A stretch of DNA of 64,000 nucleotides, from the NCBI RefSeq assembly GCF_024763615.1, contig NC_077224.1:45146712-45210711 (forward strand), read 5' to 3'. Position 1 is the first letter of the stretch. Each line of letters begins with the position of its first letter. Below are positions 52,801 to 64,000 of the stretch, piece by piece. Both the position numbers and the translations under genes were made by a program. The notes beneath the pieces are model-generated. The model ran no database searches. It was not told where the DNA came from and saw only the letters and a list, made by a program, of their open reading frames with translations. This DNA is from Phlebotomus papatasi (Eukaryota; Arthropoda; Insecta; Diptera; Psychodidae).

Positions 52801-53870
52801 GGCTCTAAAAATCCAGGGTACTTGGTCCCCAATGAGCCCGATCACAAGTAGATTTTGATTCTCCAATAGTGTCTTGGATGAAAGGTAAATGGAACTCTAT
52901 TTGCACAAAAAGTCGTTGATGTTCGAAGAATTCAAATTCAATTTCGAATTTTCATACTAAATTTTCGAACAAGTTGGGGAAAATTTATCAAATATCACAC
53001 TAAAAAGCTGGCAAAAGAGTTACTCAGTGATATGATTAAATACCGGGGCAAGAACAGTAAACGTCGTTGTTCAGTTTTTTTTCCTCACAACAATGTGAAG
53101 ACCGTCACATTTTGATACTTGAGCACTTCGAAATTCGAACAGGATGTAACTTCCGCCACCTTGCGAAAGCATTAAGAAGTAAGAAAGTCTCTTTTTTGGA
53201 TGTTCAAATAGATTTTCGAATTTTTCAAGATCTACTTCTGTACGGAAAGAATAGGTGCTTCTTGATAATTTTCAAAGCACCTCCGGGAGCTTTTAAAATC
53301 ATTGAAGAAAACAAGTAATTTGACGTCTTGAAATCTTGGTTCCAGAATTGGAAATTTTGAAATCCACACGGTTTGTGTCTTGGATTCCAAAATTCCAAGG
53401 TATTTCACAAATTTGACATTTCATTTCAGAACCAAACTTAAAATTTTCTTGACCTTGATTTTGATCTTGGTTTCAGAATTGAGGCCCTTGGAGAATTTCA
53501 CATAACCTGTTTTATTTGTTGGGAAATCAAACAGCTTGACTGATAAAATTTGTTACCAGTCAGCCGAGACACATACCACATTTCTCGATTTAAAACCAAT
53601 TTTCTTTGAAATAATTTCTAGAATTTTCCACATTCTGTGAAGAAAAGCCTGGTAAATTTAAGTATAAATAAAATAATCAGTACAGCACACCAAATGCAAT
53701 ATTATGGTTTGTGTCTCGACTTATAGTTGAAGTTTTGGAATATACGATAATTTTTTTTATTTCAAATCATTTATGCAAATTACCCATTTTATTTTAATTA
53801 ACATTTCAGTTAAGTGATGATCCAGATTCGAGAATGATTGGATATTTATTTGTAGGTTCCAATCGTTCCT

Positions 53871-54123
53871 ACACTGAGAGAAATCCGAAAAAGTTAAAAT
53901 AACTTTCCGGAAATGTTAATTTTACCCTGCAGTATTGATCCGAAAACGGTGTAAATATAACCCTTTTTAGGTGTATTATGGGTTAAAGTTACCCTTCTTT
54001 CATGTTGATTTTACCCTTAAATGGTGTAAAATTAACATTAAAAAATGTTGATATATTTTTACACCCAAAGTGTTAAAGTTATGACGAAAAAAAGTTAATC
54101 GCAGCCTCTTTTTTTCTCAGTGT
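53871..54123. mobile_element. MITE with CACTGAGA ends (copy 2)
   Basis: ACACTGAGAGAAATCCGAAA at the left and TTTTTTTCTCAGTGT at the right. The interior AACCCTTTTTAGGTGT and TGTTAATTTTACCCT match 38020-38272 in the opposite orientation. Confidence 0.8.
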
Positions 54124-55572
54124 ATGTATAAAGGTCGTGAATTTGGGATAAACCCGAATTTTGATTTTTTGTTCGAAGAATTTTTAATAATTCGACAAAT
54201 TTTCTTCTTGCACTTCTTTAGCCAATTGAATAAAAAAAAATATTGAATGAAAAACCTCCGGATTTTTTATTAATAAAAAAAAATTTTAAATTAAAAAAAT
54301 AAACTTTTTTTGACTTTACTGAAATTTATATTTTTATTATAACTGAAATAATAATAATGACGAAAAACAATAATTTATGAAACAGAATCGAATAATAAAA
54401 AAACGACCAATTATATGAATATTTTTTTTAATGATGAATAAACTGTCAAAGTTCTGCTTCGCCGAAAATGTCGTCTTCATTCTTTTGTATGCACTGTGGA
54501 ACACTTTCAATTGACTTGACTATTTGAAATGTATCATTAGTAAAGCCATATTTCAAAAAAAAAATGTAAAAATATGATTTTTTTTCGCGATTTTTATTTA
54601 TTTAATTTATTAACAATACAATATCACATTGCATTCGCCAAATACGTATTAATTTGAATTCTTTTTCTCTAAGATCCAATTTATTGGGAATTTTGTCAGA
54701 GGTTTATTGGTTTTTCTGAATAATATAAGAAAAACGCTATTTTAATTCTCTTTTCATATGAACAGGAATCATTAACATTTTTATTACATCTCTTTCCTTT
54801 TGCTAACCTAAAAAATTAAATCATCCTAAAATTAGAGGTTTTCTGAAATTAAACATAAACCGAATATATTTCACTCTAGTTTATCTTTTTTTTACCAAAT
54901 TTATACTAAACAAAATATATATATAAAGTATTATCAATTATTACTTTAAAAGAATATCAACTAATATTACTAAATAACTTAAAAATTACAAGCGTTTTCA
55001 TTTTTTCATATTTTTTTTTAATATATCCTATATACACTCAAACCAATTTTTAAATATATTTTTTCAAAGAACATATTAAAAAATGCTTATTTTATTTTAA
55101 ACAGAACTTTCTCATTTCACACACTTTTCATGCCGTTTTTTCATTTATTGTTTTTTTCAAAATATTTCAAAAAGCTAATTTTGCCACTTTCACAGAGAAA
55201 AAGGAAAAGAGAAAAAAACATATTAGAAAAATATATTATTATAAAAATATATCTTAAATGTGAATAAGAATAGGGGAACAATATAACGATAACTGAACAA
55301 CAATTTATCCTGATTTTTTCCCACTTTTTGTTTCATTAGGAAAATTATTTATGAGAGAGTCAGAAAATGGCACAGGTATAACTAACTAAAACTTAAAGAT
55401 GCTTTTTTTTTGTTGGTAGTTAGAATTGGTAGAATTAGGATGAATAAGACCTATTGTCTTATTCCTTTCAGACTCATCTTTGTACAAAATTATTCATTAT
55501 CTTTTTTTTTCTTTTTGAGTATAATTCTGTCCCAGGACATGAAAGAACGTGCTCTATCTCCAAGAGAAAGTG
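54124..55572. other. AT-rich region downstream of the minus-strand gene
   Basis: Very AT-rich, no open frame of note. It lies 3' of the minus-strand stop at 55573, so part of it is likely 3' UTR. No reliable polyadenylation site was chosen. Confidence 0.5.
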
Positions 55573-55782
55573 TTAAGTCTTAATTGTGTCTTTGCTATCT
55601 GACTCTGGTTGGACATCCAGAGACTTCCTATTGGACGCTGGGGGAGTCAAGAGTCCAACAGGACAGGGATCAGATTGAAAGGCCGGTGAGGCTTCCTGAA
55701 TGACTGTGATGTGTCTTTCACTCACCAATTGTTGCTGCTCCAGCAGTTGAGCTTCCTCTTCTCGCCTCTGAATCACCTTGTC
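55573..55782 (-). CDS. Unidentified gene, terminal exon
   Basis: 210 bp from the acceptor TTTTGCAG to TAA. It encodes a charged helix (VIQRREEEAQLLEQQQLVSE), then a disordered Ser/Pro/Asp-rich tail. An ATG is not available at its start (TTG only), which argues that it is an internal frame continuation, i.e. an exon. Confidence 0.65.
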   Translation of the reverse strand, partial: DKVIQRREEEAQLLEQQQLVSERHITVIQEASPAFQSDPCPVGLLTPPASNRKSLDVQPESDSKDTIKT

Positions 55783-58700
55783 CTGCAAAATTTAATTACT
55801 TCTTAGCAAACTAAAAAAAAATCCCATAAGATCAAAGTTGAAATTGATCTTGAAATCGATTTTGAAATGCTAAAGAAAAAAAAACATTGTAGTGATAAGC
55901 TTTCGAGGGCAGTTCCAGAAGTTCCTGGCCTCGGGTATAGATGGCGCTTGTAGTTTAGGGGATCAGTGACTTTTCCAAAGTATCAACATTAACCCATTCC
56001 TTACCATGGTATTATACATCATACGCAAATTTAGTGATTTTAGATGATTTATTTCTGGGCAATCGATTATTCGAATTGCTGTCGGGAATGGATTTTTTTT
56101 AATATTTTAGTCCTTCACTTACTTAGAAAAAATAGTCCGACAGAGATAGGAGTACATTTTTTTGTTCTTTTCTCGCTTTACGTGAAGTCATATGCAAAAT
56201 TTTTGCTCAAAATGGCGGACGGAAAATTCGACATCCCGTCGAATTTGTGAAAATTGGCCATCATCTTCTTCCCTGATTTGAAATCTGATTGCCAATTTGT
56301 TTTCTTGGATAGTTACTCTACCTAAACCAATAGGGTAATGTGGTACATTTTGGAAAATGGTGCATTTTGGGACCTAATCTGGAGTGTTTTGGAATGCATC
56401 ATAAATATATCGCTTAAAATCATTTAAATACTTGTTTTCCCTTCATTTTTAAGTTTTATTTGAATTAAAAATTCTTTCTTTTAACAAATAAAATCATAGG
56501 TTAAAAAGATTAGTTTTATGTTTGGCGACAATGCCCTGTTTAGTTTTTTATTGACAACTGTTGAAAGTGGATGCTCAGAAAAAAAATTTTGAACATGGAA
56601 GAAATGGACCATCGTTACGTGATGCAGTATACCTTTTTTTGAAAGGTCTTAAGACACCCAATATTATATATAGATGTTAGAGTTTTATTTTGTGGGAAAA
56701 GCCAACTCTCCGTGTGGAACTCGCCTATTTGGTATCCACGAAATTTTCGATTGGAAATTTTCTCATCAAAAACCCGGGAGAATTCTCGATTGGTATTCCC
56801 GGTGAGAGTTTGATTAATTTACATAGAAAATAAGAAAATAAATTAAAATATCGTGTTTTTATAAGTTTTAAATGATTTTTAAACTTGTTTTTAAATGATT
56901 ATTTCACTTAATAAATACAATTTCCGAAAATAGGAATTTCCAACTTTTTTCTTATTTGATTTTGATACCATTCACTTTCCATTCATTATTTTAATATTAT
57001 TTTGTTTCAGCTCTCGTAAATAAGAAAACGGTTGTGGCCATTTAATGATTTGATCCTTGATTAACCTATTTATATTCTTAATAAATATGAAATTGAACAG
57101 ATTTTTAGCAGTTTACTTGACCGTGAATTCTTTAAAAATCTTAATTTTTGTTTTAACTAAAACCGGGAAAAAAGATCGCATAATTTATAGGGAATTTATT
57201 GGAAAAAGGTTCTTTTTTAGTAAGTTGAAATTGTTAAATCTCAAGAAGTAACAAAACAATTTATTTTAAGCAGCAAAATAATACCAGTTACTATAAAATT
57301 AATAAATGGATAATAATTGAACAAATATTACTAAAAATCGTGTAGTTTATTTACGTGTTCTTCCTTAAATTAGAAAAAATATATTGAGTGAGATTCTTGA
57401 TATTCGCATCTATATTAACATTTTTTATTCGACATACAATCTAAAAAAATTGTAACTTCTCTATTGAAAAACTATTTACAATGCTTGAAACGCGTTTCTT
57501 TAGGTTAATAAAGTCTTTATTTGAGAAAATTTCTTCAAATACTCTTCGTAAAATAGAAAAGAAAACGGATAGTGTCTAGAATTTTTGTATGTACATATAT
57601 CAGTATCTTCTAAATTTAAAATTTTCAACGATCTTTGTATTTTTCTTAAATTGCCTTAAATTCTTAAATTTTCTTAAGTTCTTCTTAAATTTTCTTAAAT
57701 TCTTATATGCTCTTTAGAGATAAAACCGAATTCTGAAAGGGTTATAAAATTCTTATATCTAATTCTGTAATAATCGAAAAATCAAAAAATCCTCAAACTG
57801 CCATTAAAATAGCGGAAGTCCGAATTGTTTAACAAACATTGCGAAAATATCATGAATATTTGTCGAGGTTCTCAAGTATTGCAAAAATGTTACAAAAATA
57901 CTCGTAAATCCGAAAACAAGACCAAATTAGCGACTAAGAAAACTTGGCGAAAATTCGTAACCTCTTATCATTTAATATGCCTCATCTCTTGAAAATTGGT
58001 TTGAAAAATCACAAAAAATACAAGAAAATGTGAAAATATGGAAAAAAATAAATAATAAGAATTATTGCCGAATAATATTGCAAAGAAAAATAAGGTAAAA
58101 ATTAACTTTCCGCCTTTTTTCTCTTCCGAATTCCTGTTGAAATTTTATTTATTATTTAAAATAAAGCGAAAATTATAAATGAGATTTTTTTAAATTTTAC
58201 AGGAAAATATAATATTGATATGAATCCAATAAACAAACCTTGACAAATTGCTAAAAAAAAAAGGAAAATTCAATGGAAATTGTTTTTTTGTTACAAAAAT
58301 CACTGAAAATTAATTTTAGCATTATTTCACAATTTTCAGATAATTTATACAAAACCACAAGAAAATGAGAAAATCTTTATACTTATACGTATTTATAATT
58401 GAATTGGTACAAATGCAAAGGGTTTTTTTATGTTTATTACTGAACATTAAAAAGTGAAGCCTACAGTCATTTAAGTGTTAAGAGTCGCGATGAATAAATC
58501 AAAGCTTATAACAATGTTATTTAATTGTTTATTCATTCATTGAATTTATAATTACTTCAGTATTCAGTTTTTTGCGACCAAAAACAGCGCGCGGAATGTC
58601 AAAAAACGATTCTCACAAGGAGTTCCACACGAAAATCTCACCTGATTCTCTCCTATATTCGTTGATACGGAGAGAAAGCAGGTGGGAAAATAGGCTAAAA

Positions 58701-60896
58701 TGTCACGGAGAGAAGCTCGCGTAAAATCTTCGCTCACAAAGTGGAAGATAAGGCCACTCGTAGGGAATTCTGTAAAAGTATAACAATATCATATGACAAA
58801 TTTAATTTTTTTTATGTGTTAAATTCGAGAGAACTAATCAAAAATCTGACTCATATCAGTTTCTGAGACTTTCACAGAGCTCCTTTACAATGCTATGACA
58901 TCCTCGACATCCTCACTGGCCTTTAGTGTTATTCCACTCAAGAATTTAGCATGAAAATTTGTCACAGAAGTGACACCGAAAATTTTGAAGATTTGTCAAA
59001 ACAGGTTTTTACCCATTTTCCGGCTTATTTCTTAAAATGTATTAACGTGAATTGACCTAAGAGGACCTCTAAGAAGCATTCCCATTAAATTTTTGGCATA
59101 AAATAGCCAAAATCTATCGGTGAAAACCTTTTCACTCAAACTTTTCTCGGTGAAAAATATTGACTAGTGAGTTCTTCACGTGAGAAATTCACAGACCCTT
59201 AGAATCGCTTTCTGTTAAACTTTCGTGAAGCTTTCACAGAAACTGTCAAATAAAATTCTCACAGCATCTCAGAATTCATACCCTGGACGGAACCTACTAT
59301 AAGGTAGGTGTAGAGGCTATTTAGCATCGCTGGGAAAAGTGTATCAAGGAGACTATGTTGAGAAATAAAAAAATAAAGCTCAAAATATGTTTTTTGTTTT
59401 CCGTCTGAGGCCAGGGACTTCTGCTGGGACTGCCTTCGTATGAAGTGTTCGAAGCCAGAGTGTGTGCGAAACCTAAAAGTTTTCCCCTATATTTTTTTCG
59501 AAATTTCTTTCCTTACGGATATTTAAAAAAAATACAGGTATATAATATTTATTTCCAGGGAGTGCTATACGAAAAAAAAACAAAATATAGACTAAAAAAT
59601 TGTATTCAGAAAATTCTGATAAGTAATTTAAATAAAATATTATTCCAATCAAGAGAAAAAATAAAATAAATTTGAAGTGTCTTAATGTTTTTTTTTTAGT
59701 TTTGTTTCAAACGGTATAAAACTGTTCTTTTCAAAGATCATTTCACCAATAAAAAATAATCAGAGAGATCACAAATTTTAAATTAGCACAGATAAACATT
59801 ATTTCCATATAAAAAACACATCAAATTTTATCTAAATGGAGCTAAACGCTTAAATTTGAGATTGAGCAAAAATTGTAGCGATCTCTTGATTTCTGAACCA
59901 ATTCACGGGAATGTGTGAAGCACAAACAAAAAAAAATGTTACACTCCAATTTGGACGCGAAAAAAGAGGTTAATGAACCTCTGTAGAAACTGGTCAGGTA
60001 TGGAATTTGGAATGTTCTCGTAGCTATTTATGATGACGCGCTCATTCATGCCGAATTTTTGAGCAATCTTGGAAAATTAAGCGGTATTCTTGTGCATTAT
60101 AAAGATATTTTAAAATGTATATTTTTAATTGATTAAATTTTGCCATTATTCAATTTTAATTCATCTTTATGCTTTCTTTAAATTAAATTTCTTTTTAATT
60201 TGTTAAATTGTATTGAAAAGAATTTTAGGAACTGTATGATGTCATTAAATTCGAATTCAATGTTAGTCAATACACCAATCTCTTAAATTAAGAGAATCAT
60301 GATCTTCCTGTAATATTTGCAAAAATTCAGTAAAATCATAAAACTTCACTTTGTAAAAAATAAACTCAAGCCAAAATATGCTTTCATTGATAATAAACTG
60401 AATTATTATTATTTTCAAATTATTCTCTTAAAAGCCTGCCAACATTTAATTTTGTCCTTGAGAGTTTCGCAACTTCAAAAAAAAACAAGTTTAAAATAAA
60501 TTTATGCAAGAACAATGTAAAAACCAATATTTTCTAACCCATATCGCTGACAAAAAAAAAAAGAAACATGTTTTTTTTTTCTTATCGATTGAGTAATTTA
60601 TCAAAAAAGTGTGAATGAACTTTGATAGAGGCAGCAGCGAAAAAAAATAATAAAAGATCAAGATACTTACAAACATCTCCAACGAAATTGTATGAGTCTG
60701 AATTTTGTAGGATTCATCTGTGTTGGCATTTGGGCAAAAATGTCCAACGCCAAATGAAACTGGAAGTGTCTCACTCTGCTCCAGATGGAAAATCGTGCTG
60801 GGATCTTCGCTGATCACTTTGAAGAAAGGTTCCATCCACATGGCACATGGCTCAATATTAACCCACTCCAAGCCAGACACTCGCGTGGCGACTTTC
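55573..60896 (-). CDS. Unidentified gene, last two exons (5' part not located)
   Basis: Two exons, 60896-60671 and 55782-55573, join at phase 0 across a 4.9 kb intron. They give at least 145 residues in frame: KVATRVSGLEWVNIEPCAMW, MEPFFKVISEDPSTIFHLEQ, VGHFCPNANTDESYKIQTHT, ISLEMF|DKVIQRREEEAQLL and a Ser/Pro-rich tail ending SDSKDTIKT. Both exons have good borders (AACAG..GTAAGT and TTGCAG) and coding-like composition in very AT-rich surroundings. Residues around DKVIQRREEEAQLLEQQQ are probably a short coiled coil or amphipathic helix at the start of the C-terminal tail. I do not recognise the protein. The upstream exon enters at phase 2, so at least one further exon lies to the right, probably beyond 61 kb or past the window. 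The join itself rests on matching phase only. Confidence 0.6.
55783..60670 (-). other. Large intron of the unidentified minus-strand gene
   Basis: 4.9 kb and AT-rich. It contains the second copy of the TTAA-type element (55989-56330). The remainder (56331-60670) shows no recognised exon, only AT-rich runs and short unrecognised frames such as 57057-57251 and 59445-59669. Confidence 0.55.
55989..56330. mobile_element. TTAA-type element, copy 2 (partial)
   Basis: TTAACCCATTCCTTACCATG through GGCGGACGGAAAATTCGACA and CTTGGATAGTTACTCTACCT matches 22237-22577 with scattered differences; then the sequences part. Its right end is not defined. Confidence 0.72.
60671..60896 (-). CDS. Unidentified gene, penultimate exon
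   Basis: 226 bp between CGAAACAG and GTAAGT. It encodes 75 full codons, with two Cys (EPCAMW, HFCPNA) and Trp-rich VSGLEWVNIEPCAMWMEPFF. The open frame continues past both borders but becomes poly-Asn/Lys and Phe/Ser-rich there, supporting the splice sites. Confidence 0.65.
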
Positions 60897-63800
60897 CTGT
60901 TTCGATTATTTTTTTTGTCATCATTGAAGAATTGAATTAAAATTGCCATTAGAATTTCTTATAATGCTTTTAAGATGACAGAGAGATCAAGAAAAAAACG
61001 CCCCTATGAATGGTAAATTAAAAAAAAAATGTATGACAGAGGAATTTGAGAAAATGTGTAAAGATCACAAAAAAAATTCTCATAATTTCTTACAGTCACA
61101 GAAATTTTCTCTGTGAGTGATAAAAAAAAGATAATCATGATCACGATTAGCAGTTAAAAAACTGTCTCAACCTCGCCTCCAAGAGATAATCACGCAGAGC
61201 AAACGCTGAAAAGCGTGTAAATGAGCTTTTCTTCTGTATGTCTCTTTATGCTCTGCCAAGAAGTCAGATATTTTTTGATCTTCTTTGCATTAATGGAAAA
61301 TGCAATGCAAAAATTCTACATTTGTGAACCAAAAATATTTAAAGTCCAAAGATTTTTTTTTAATAAAGCCTAACTCAAAGGAATATCTTAATTTTGTAAA
61401 GTTTCGCACTTTGCAAAGATTGTGAACTTTGCCTTTTTCAAAGCTTTTTCAATAAAAATTTAAATAAATTTGAAAGGTATATTTCAATTAAAAAATTTCA
61501 AATTTGAACCAAAAAATTCTTTTACAAAAGCAAATTGAACTTTAATGTTACCTTAACATCATTCTTTATCTTTTTTTTAAAGTAATATAAAAATGTTATT
61601 TTTACTTTGAAAAAGAAAATGCCTTGCAAACAGATATAGATAGATTTTACAATATTTATTTGCACAAAAAATTCAAAAAAAAAAGCGAAAGAGCAGGATT
61701 TTTGGGGAAATTTTTGCAGCTTCGTACTTCGCACAGTTGCAGCTTCATAATAGTCGATTTTTTTCTATTTTACCAAGTGAATATAACTCATGGTCATATA
61801 TTCTAATAGTCAGTCCAACATTTCACATTTCTTGAAAGAAATGGGAGTCTAGGCCTTTTTCCCTAGATTCAAGAAGTGAAAGTAAAAAAAAAATGGGCCG
61901 AAAACTATAATTTTGATATGAAGGAGAAAGTGCCCATGTTTTGTACGATTCCAAGTTTGTAATAACTATTTTTTTCTCTGTTTCTCAATAAATGTGCTCG
62001 TCACACTTATATTTTAAAAACCAAGGGAAAGTGCCTAGTTTAAAAAATATTGCAGTCACATTTATTCAGAAACATAGAAAAAATTTAGTCATTACGAAGC
62101 TTGGGATGGTACGAAGCATTTGCAATTTCCCCTAATATTTTATGTACTTTTTCATATTTTAAGTATATCTTCGGAAAAAACAACTTTTACAAGTTATAGA
62201 GGGTTTTTTCATGCTTGATATTTATGTAAAAATCTTTTGGTCGAAAGGGGACTATTCTCGTGCTTTTGTGGAAAATTCACAAATATAACAATACAAATAT
62301 AAAATCGAACATTTGCAGCTTTGGAAAAAAACAGTCAAAGCTATTGACCACCAGCTATGAGGATATTACACTGTTTTGGGTCATGGATGGATTCCTTATG
62401 CCCAGCGCAAAATAACTTTTGATTGTAAACATGTTTTCAAAATTTCCTGAGATAGAGCGAGATGACTAGATCTAGATCTCACTCACTCTCATTGAAATGT
62501 TAATTAAAAACATGTTTACTAAACAAGAGTTATTGTGCTTTGGGCATTAGAATACTTCACGATATTTAGTAAAATATTAAACATTTTTCACGAAAAACTC
62601 GAAGGAAAACCTGAACTTCCACAGTGAAGTGAGACTTTAGCAGATGTTTTTGTTTTGCTTCTGTCAAATCTAACGTTAAGTCTGAAACTGTTTATAGCAG
62701 ATGTGATTTTTCATTGCCCATACGGTGCATTTTAAGCATTTGTCATCCAATTTGCCTTGTTTTCCAGCGGAATTTTCCACGTGTCACTTTAATTTAGTCA
62801 CTGGTAATTTTCAGAATCAGTGATGTTCAAAACATGTTCTGTAAGACAGAATGCAGATGCTAGAGAAAATGCAAGGATTACAATAGGTGTGATTATTAGA
62901 CAATTACACCTAATTGACTGTCAGAATGCAATGAAAAAAGTGTCAATGTCAATGTTTCCAAGTGTCACAAAACGTCTTTTACAAAAATTGCATGAATTTT
63001 TTTCTAAAACGCATGAGAACTCTAAGAAACGGTTAAAGAAAGTAGATGGCAATTCCATCTAAACACTGTAATGTGAAAATTTTTGTGTCCGGTGTAATAT
63101 TCTTGGAGAAAATGATGCGTACATATGTGGACAAATTTTGTACGAAGCTGAGCAAACTAAATAAATTGAATTGAATTTCCACAATTTTGTGAGGTGGGAT
63201 TACGAACCTAAAAATCAGAAGATATTTTTTAACATGCTGGTATAATTCATTGGACTTGTGCGGCATTTGGTAAAAAAAATTGAAACTTGGACATAATTTT
63301 CTGTACGAAGCTGCAAAGGTTCCCCTACATAATAAAAGAAAAACTTAAAAACATTAAACTTTACACTTGGCAAATTTGACTTTACAAAATTAATATTTGG
63401 CGCTAGAGTCTTTGAAAAAGAAAGGTTGACAGTATTGGTAAATCATTAGTAAACATGCTAACGCAAAATCAAATTTGGTCACCAAAAATAAATTTTGGTC
63501 AGTAATAATTCTGGATATTTATAAAAATTGGTCTAATTCATATAATTTACATCTAAGATGATTTCTAGTAAAAGAAAAGGCTTAACTTTTTCCTTTTGCG
63601 AAAATTTGCATGATAAAATTTCACAGCCTTTAAAGGTCTAAAATGAGCACTGATCAAATTTTGGTTTTTGCTGACCAAATTAATATTTACTGCTCATTTG
63701 TATAGTACCAAAATATTTTTTTATGAGAAAACGAAGTTGGACAAATATTTTTTTTTTTGAGTGGGAATACTAAAAAAATCAAAAATAAAAAAAAATTAAT

Positions 63801-64000
63801 ATAGGGCATGATAACGCAGGGAAAAATAAAAATTTATTAAGTATCAACGGGATATTATATTTTGGTTCAAAATTGAACTTTATGAAAGCTTTTTTTTTAA
63901 ATGATAAATAGAATTTTTGGAATTTTCTCCAATTTTGTAAAAATCACTCAATTTTTTCCTGTGTTTTGTTTTAAGTAATTCTTGTTAAAAAAAACAATCA
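60897..64000. other. No gene recognised; repeats and AT-rich DNA
   Basis: Upstream side of the unidentified gene, where a further exon is required but none was found. Contains a foldback MITE at 62398-62548, and GGAGAAAGTG, AGGGAAAGTGCC and TTTCCCCTAA pieces at 61920-62135 that resemble a broken TA MITE. The 80-residue frame at 62820-63062 (plus) is not recognised. Confidence 0.5.
62398..62548. mobile_element. Foldback MITE, GCGCACAATAACTTTTGT family (copy 2)
   Basis: ATGCCCAGCGCAAAATAACT and AGTTATTGTGCTTTGGGCAT are inverted ends; the core ACTAGATCTAGATCTC is shared with 18388-18538. Confidence 0.82.

Noticed and set aside
62820..63062. 80-codon plus-strand frame MMFKTCSVRQNADARENA...
   Set aside because: It looks modestly protein-like but I recognise no family, splice partner or conserved motif.

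Overview
This is a window of nuclear DNA from an insect, most likely a dipteran. The genes have short spliced exons with GT..AG introns, the noncoding DNA is AT-rich, and it is loaded with TA- and TTAA-flanked miniature transposons. The recognisable genes are two developmental genes typical of flies (big brain and Gliotactin) and a pair of insect odorant receptors. I cannot name the species; a nematoceran such as a sand fly or a mosquito relative is a guess.

Layout, left to right. Positions 1-3877 (minus strand) hold the first two coding exons of the aquaporin-family neurogenic gene big brain; the rest of that gene lies off the left edge. Positions 5237-10993 are intergenic with a pogo-derived transposon, two foldback/TA elements and a pogo-type MITE. 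Positions 11454-22236 hold two tandem minus-strand odorant receptor genes with identical three-exon structure (383 aa each). The first copy has a 5.2 kb intron 1 (71 bp in the second) filled with a SINE and a DD37E mariner relic that was itself broken by other elements. Positions 25864-30157 form a giant inverted repeat: about 2 kb arms made of diverged ~290 bp tandem units around a 0.4 kb spacer. Positions 31969-46563 (plus strand) are a complete six-exon Gliotactin gene (943 aa). A ~1.7 kb higher-order minisatellite follows, then an isolated coding-looking segment at 49226-49346 whose reading phase would fit as an alternative last exon of Gliotactin. Positions 49914-54123 are more DNA-transposon relics. 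Positions 55573-60896 (minus strand) hold the last two visible exons of a gene I do not recognise.

The genes are not an operon. Big brain (Notch-pathway neurogenesis) and Gliotactin (tricellular septate junction) are independent single-copy developmental genes. The odorant receptors are a recent local duplication whose 5' flanks are almost identical although their proteins have clearly diverged. Everything else that can be read is repeat biology: at least four related pogo-type relics, several foldback MITE families present two or more times, nested insertions that allow relative dating, and minisatellites. All boundaries and similarities were read by eye; no alignment program or database was used.
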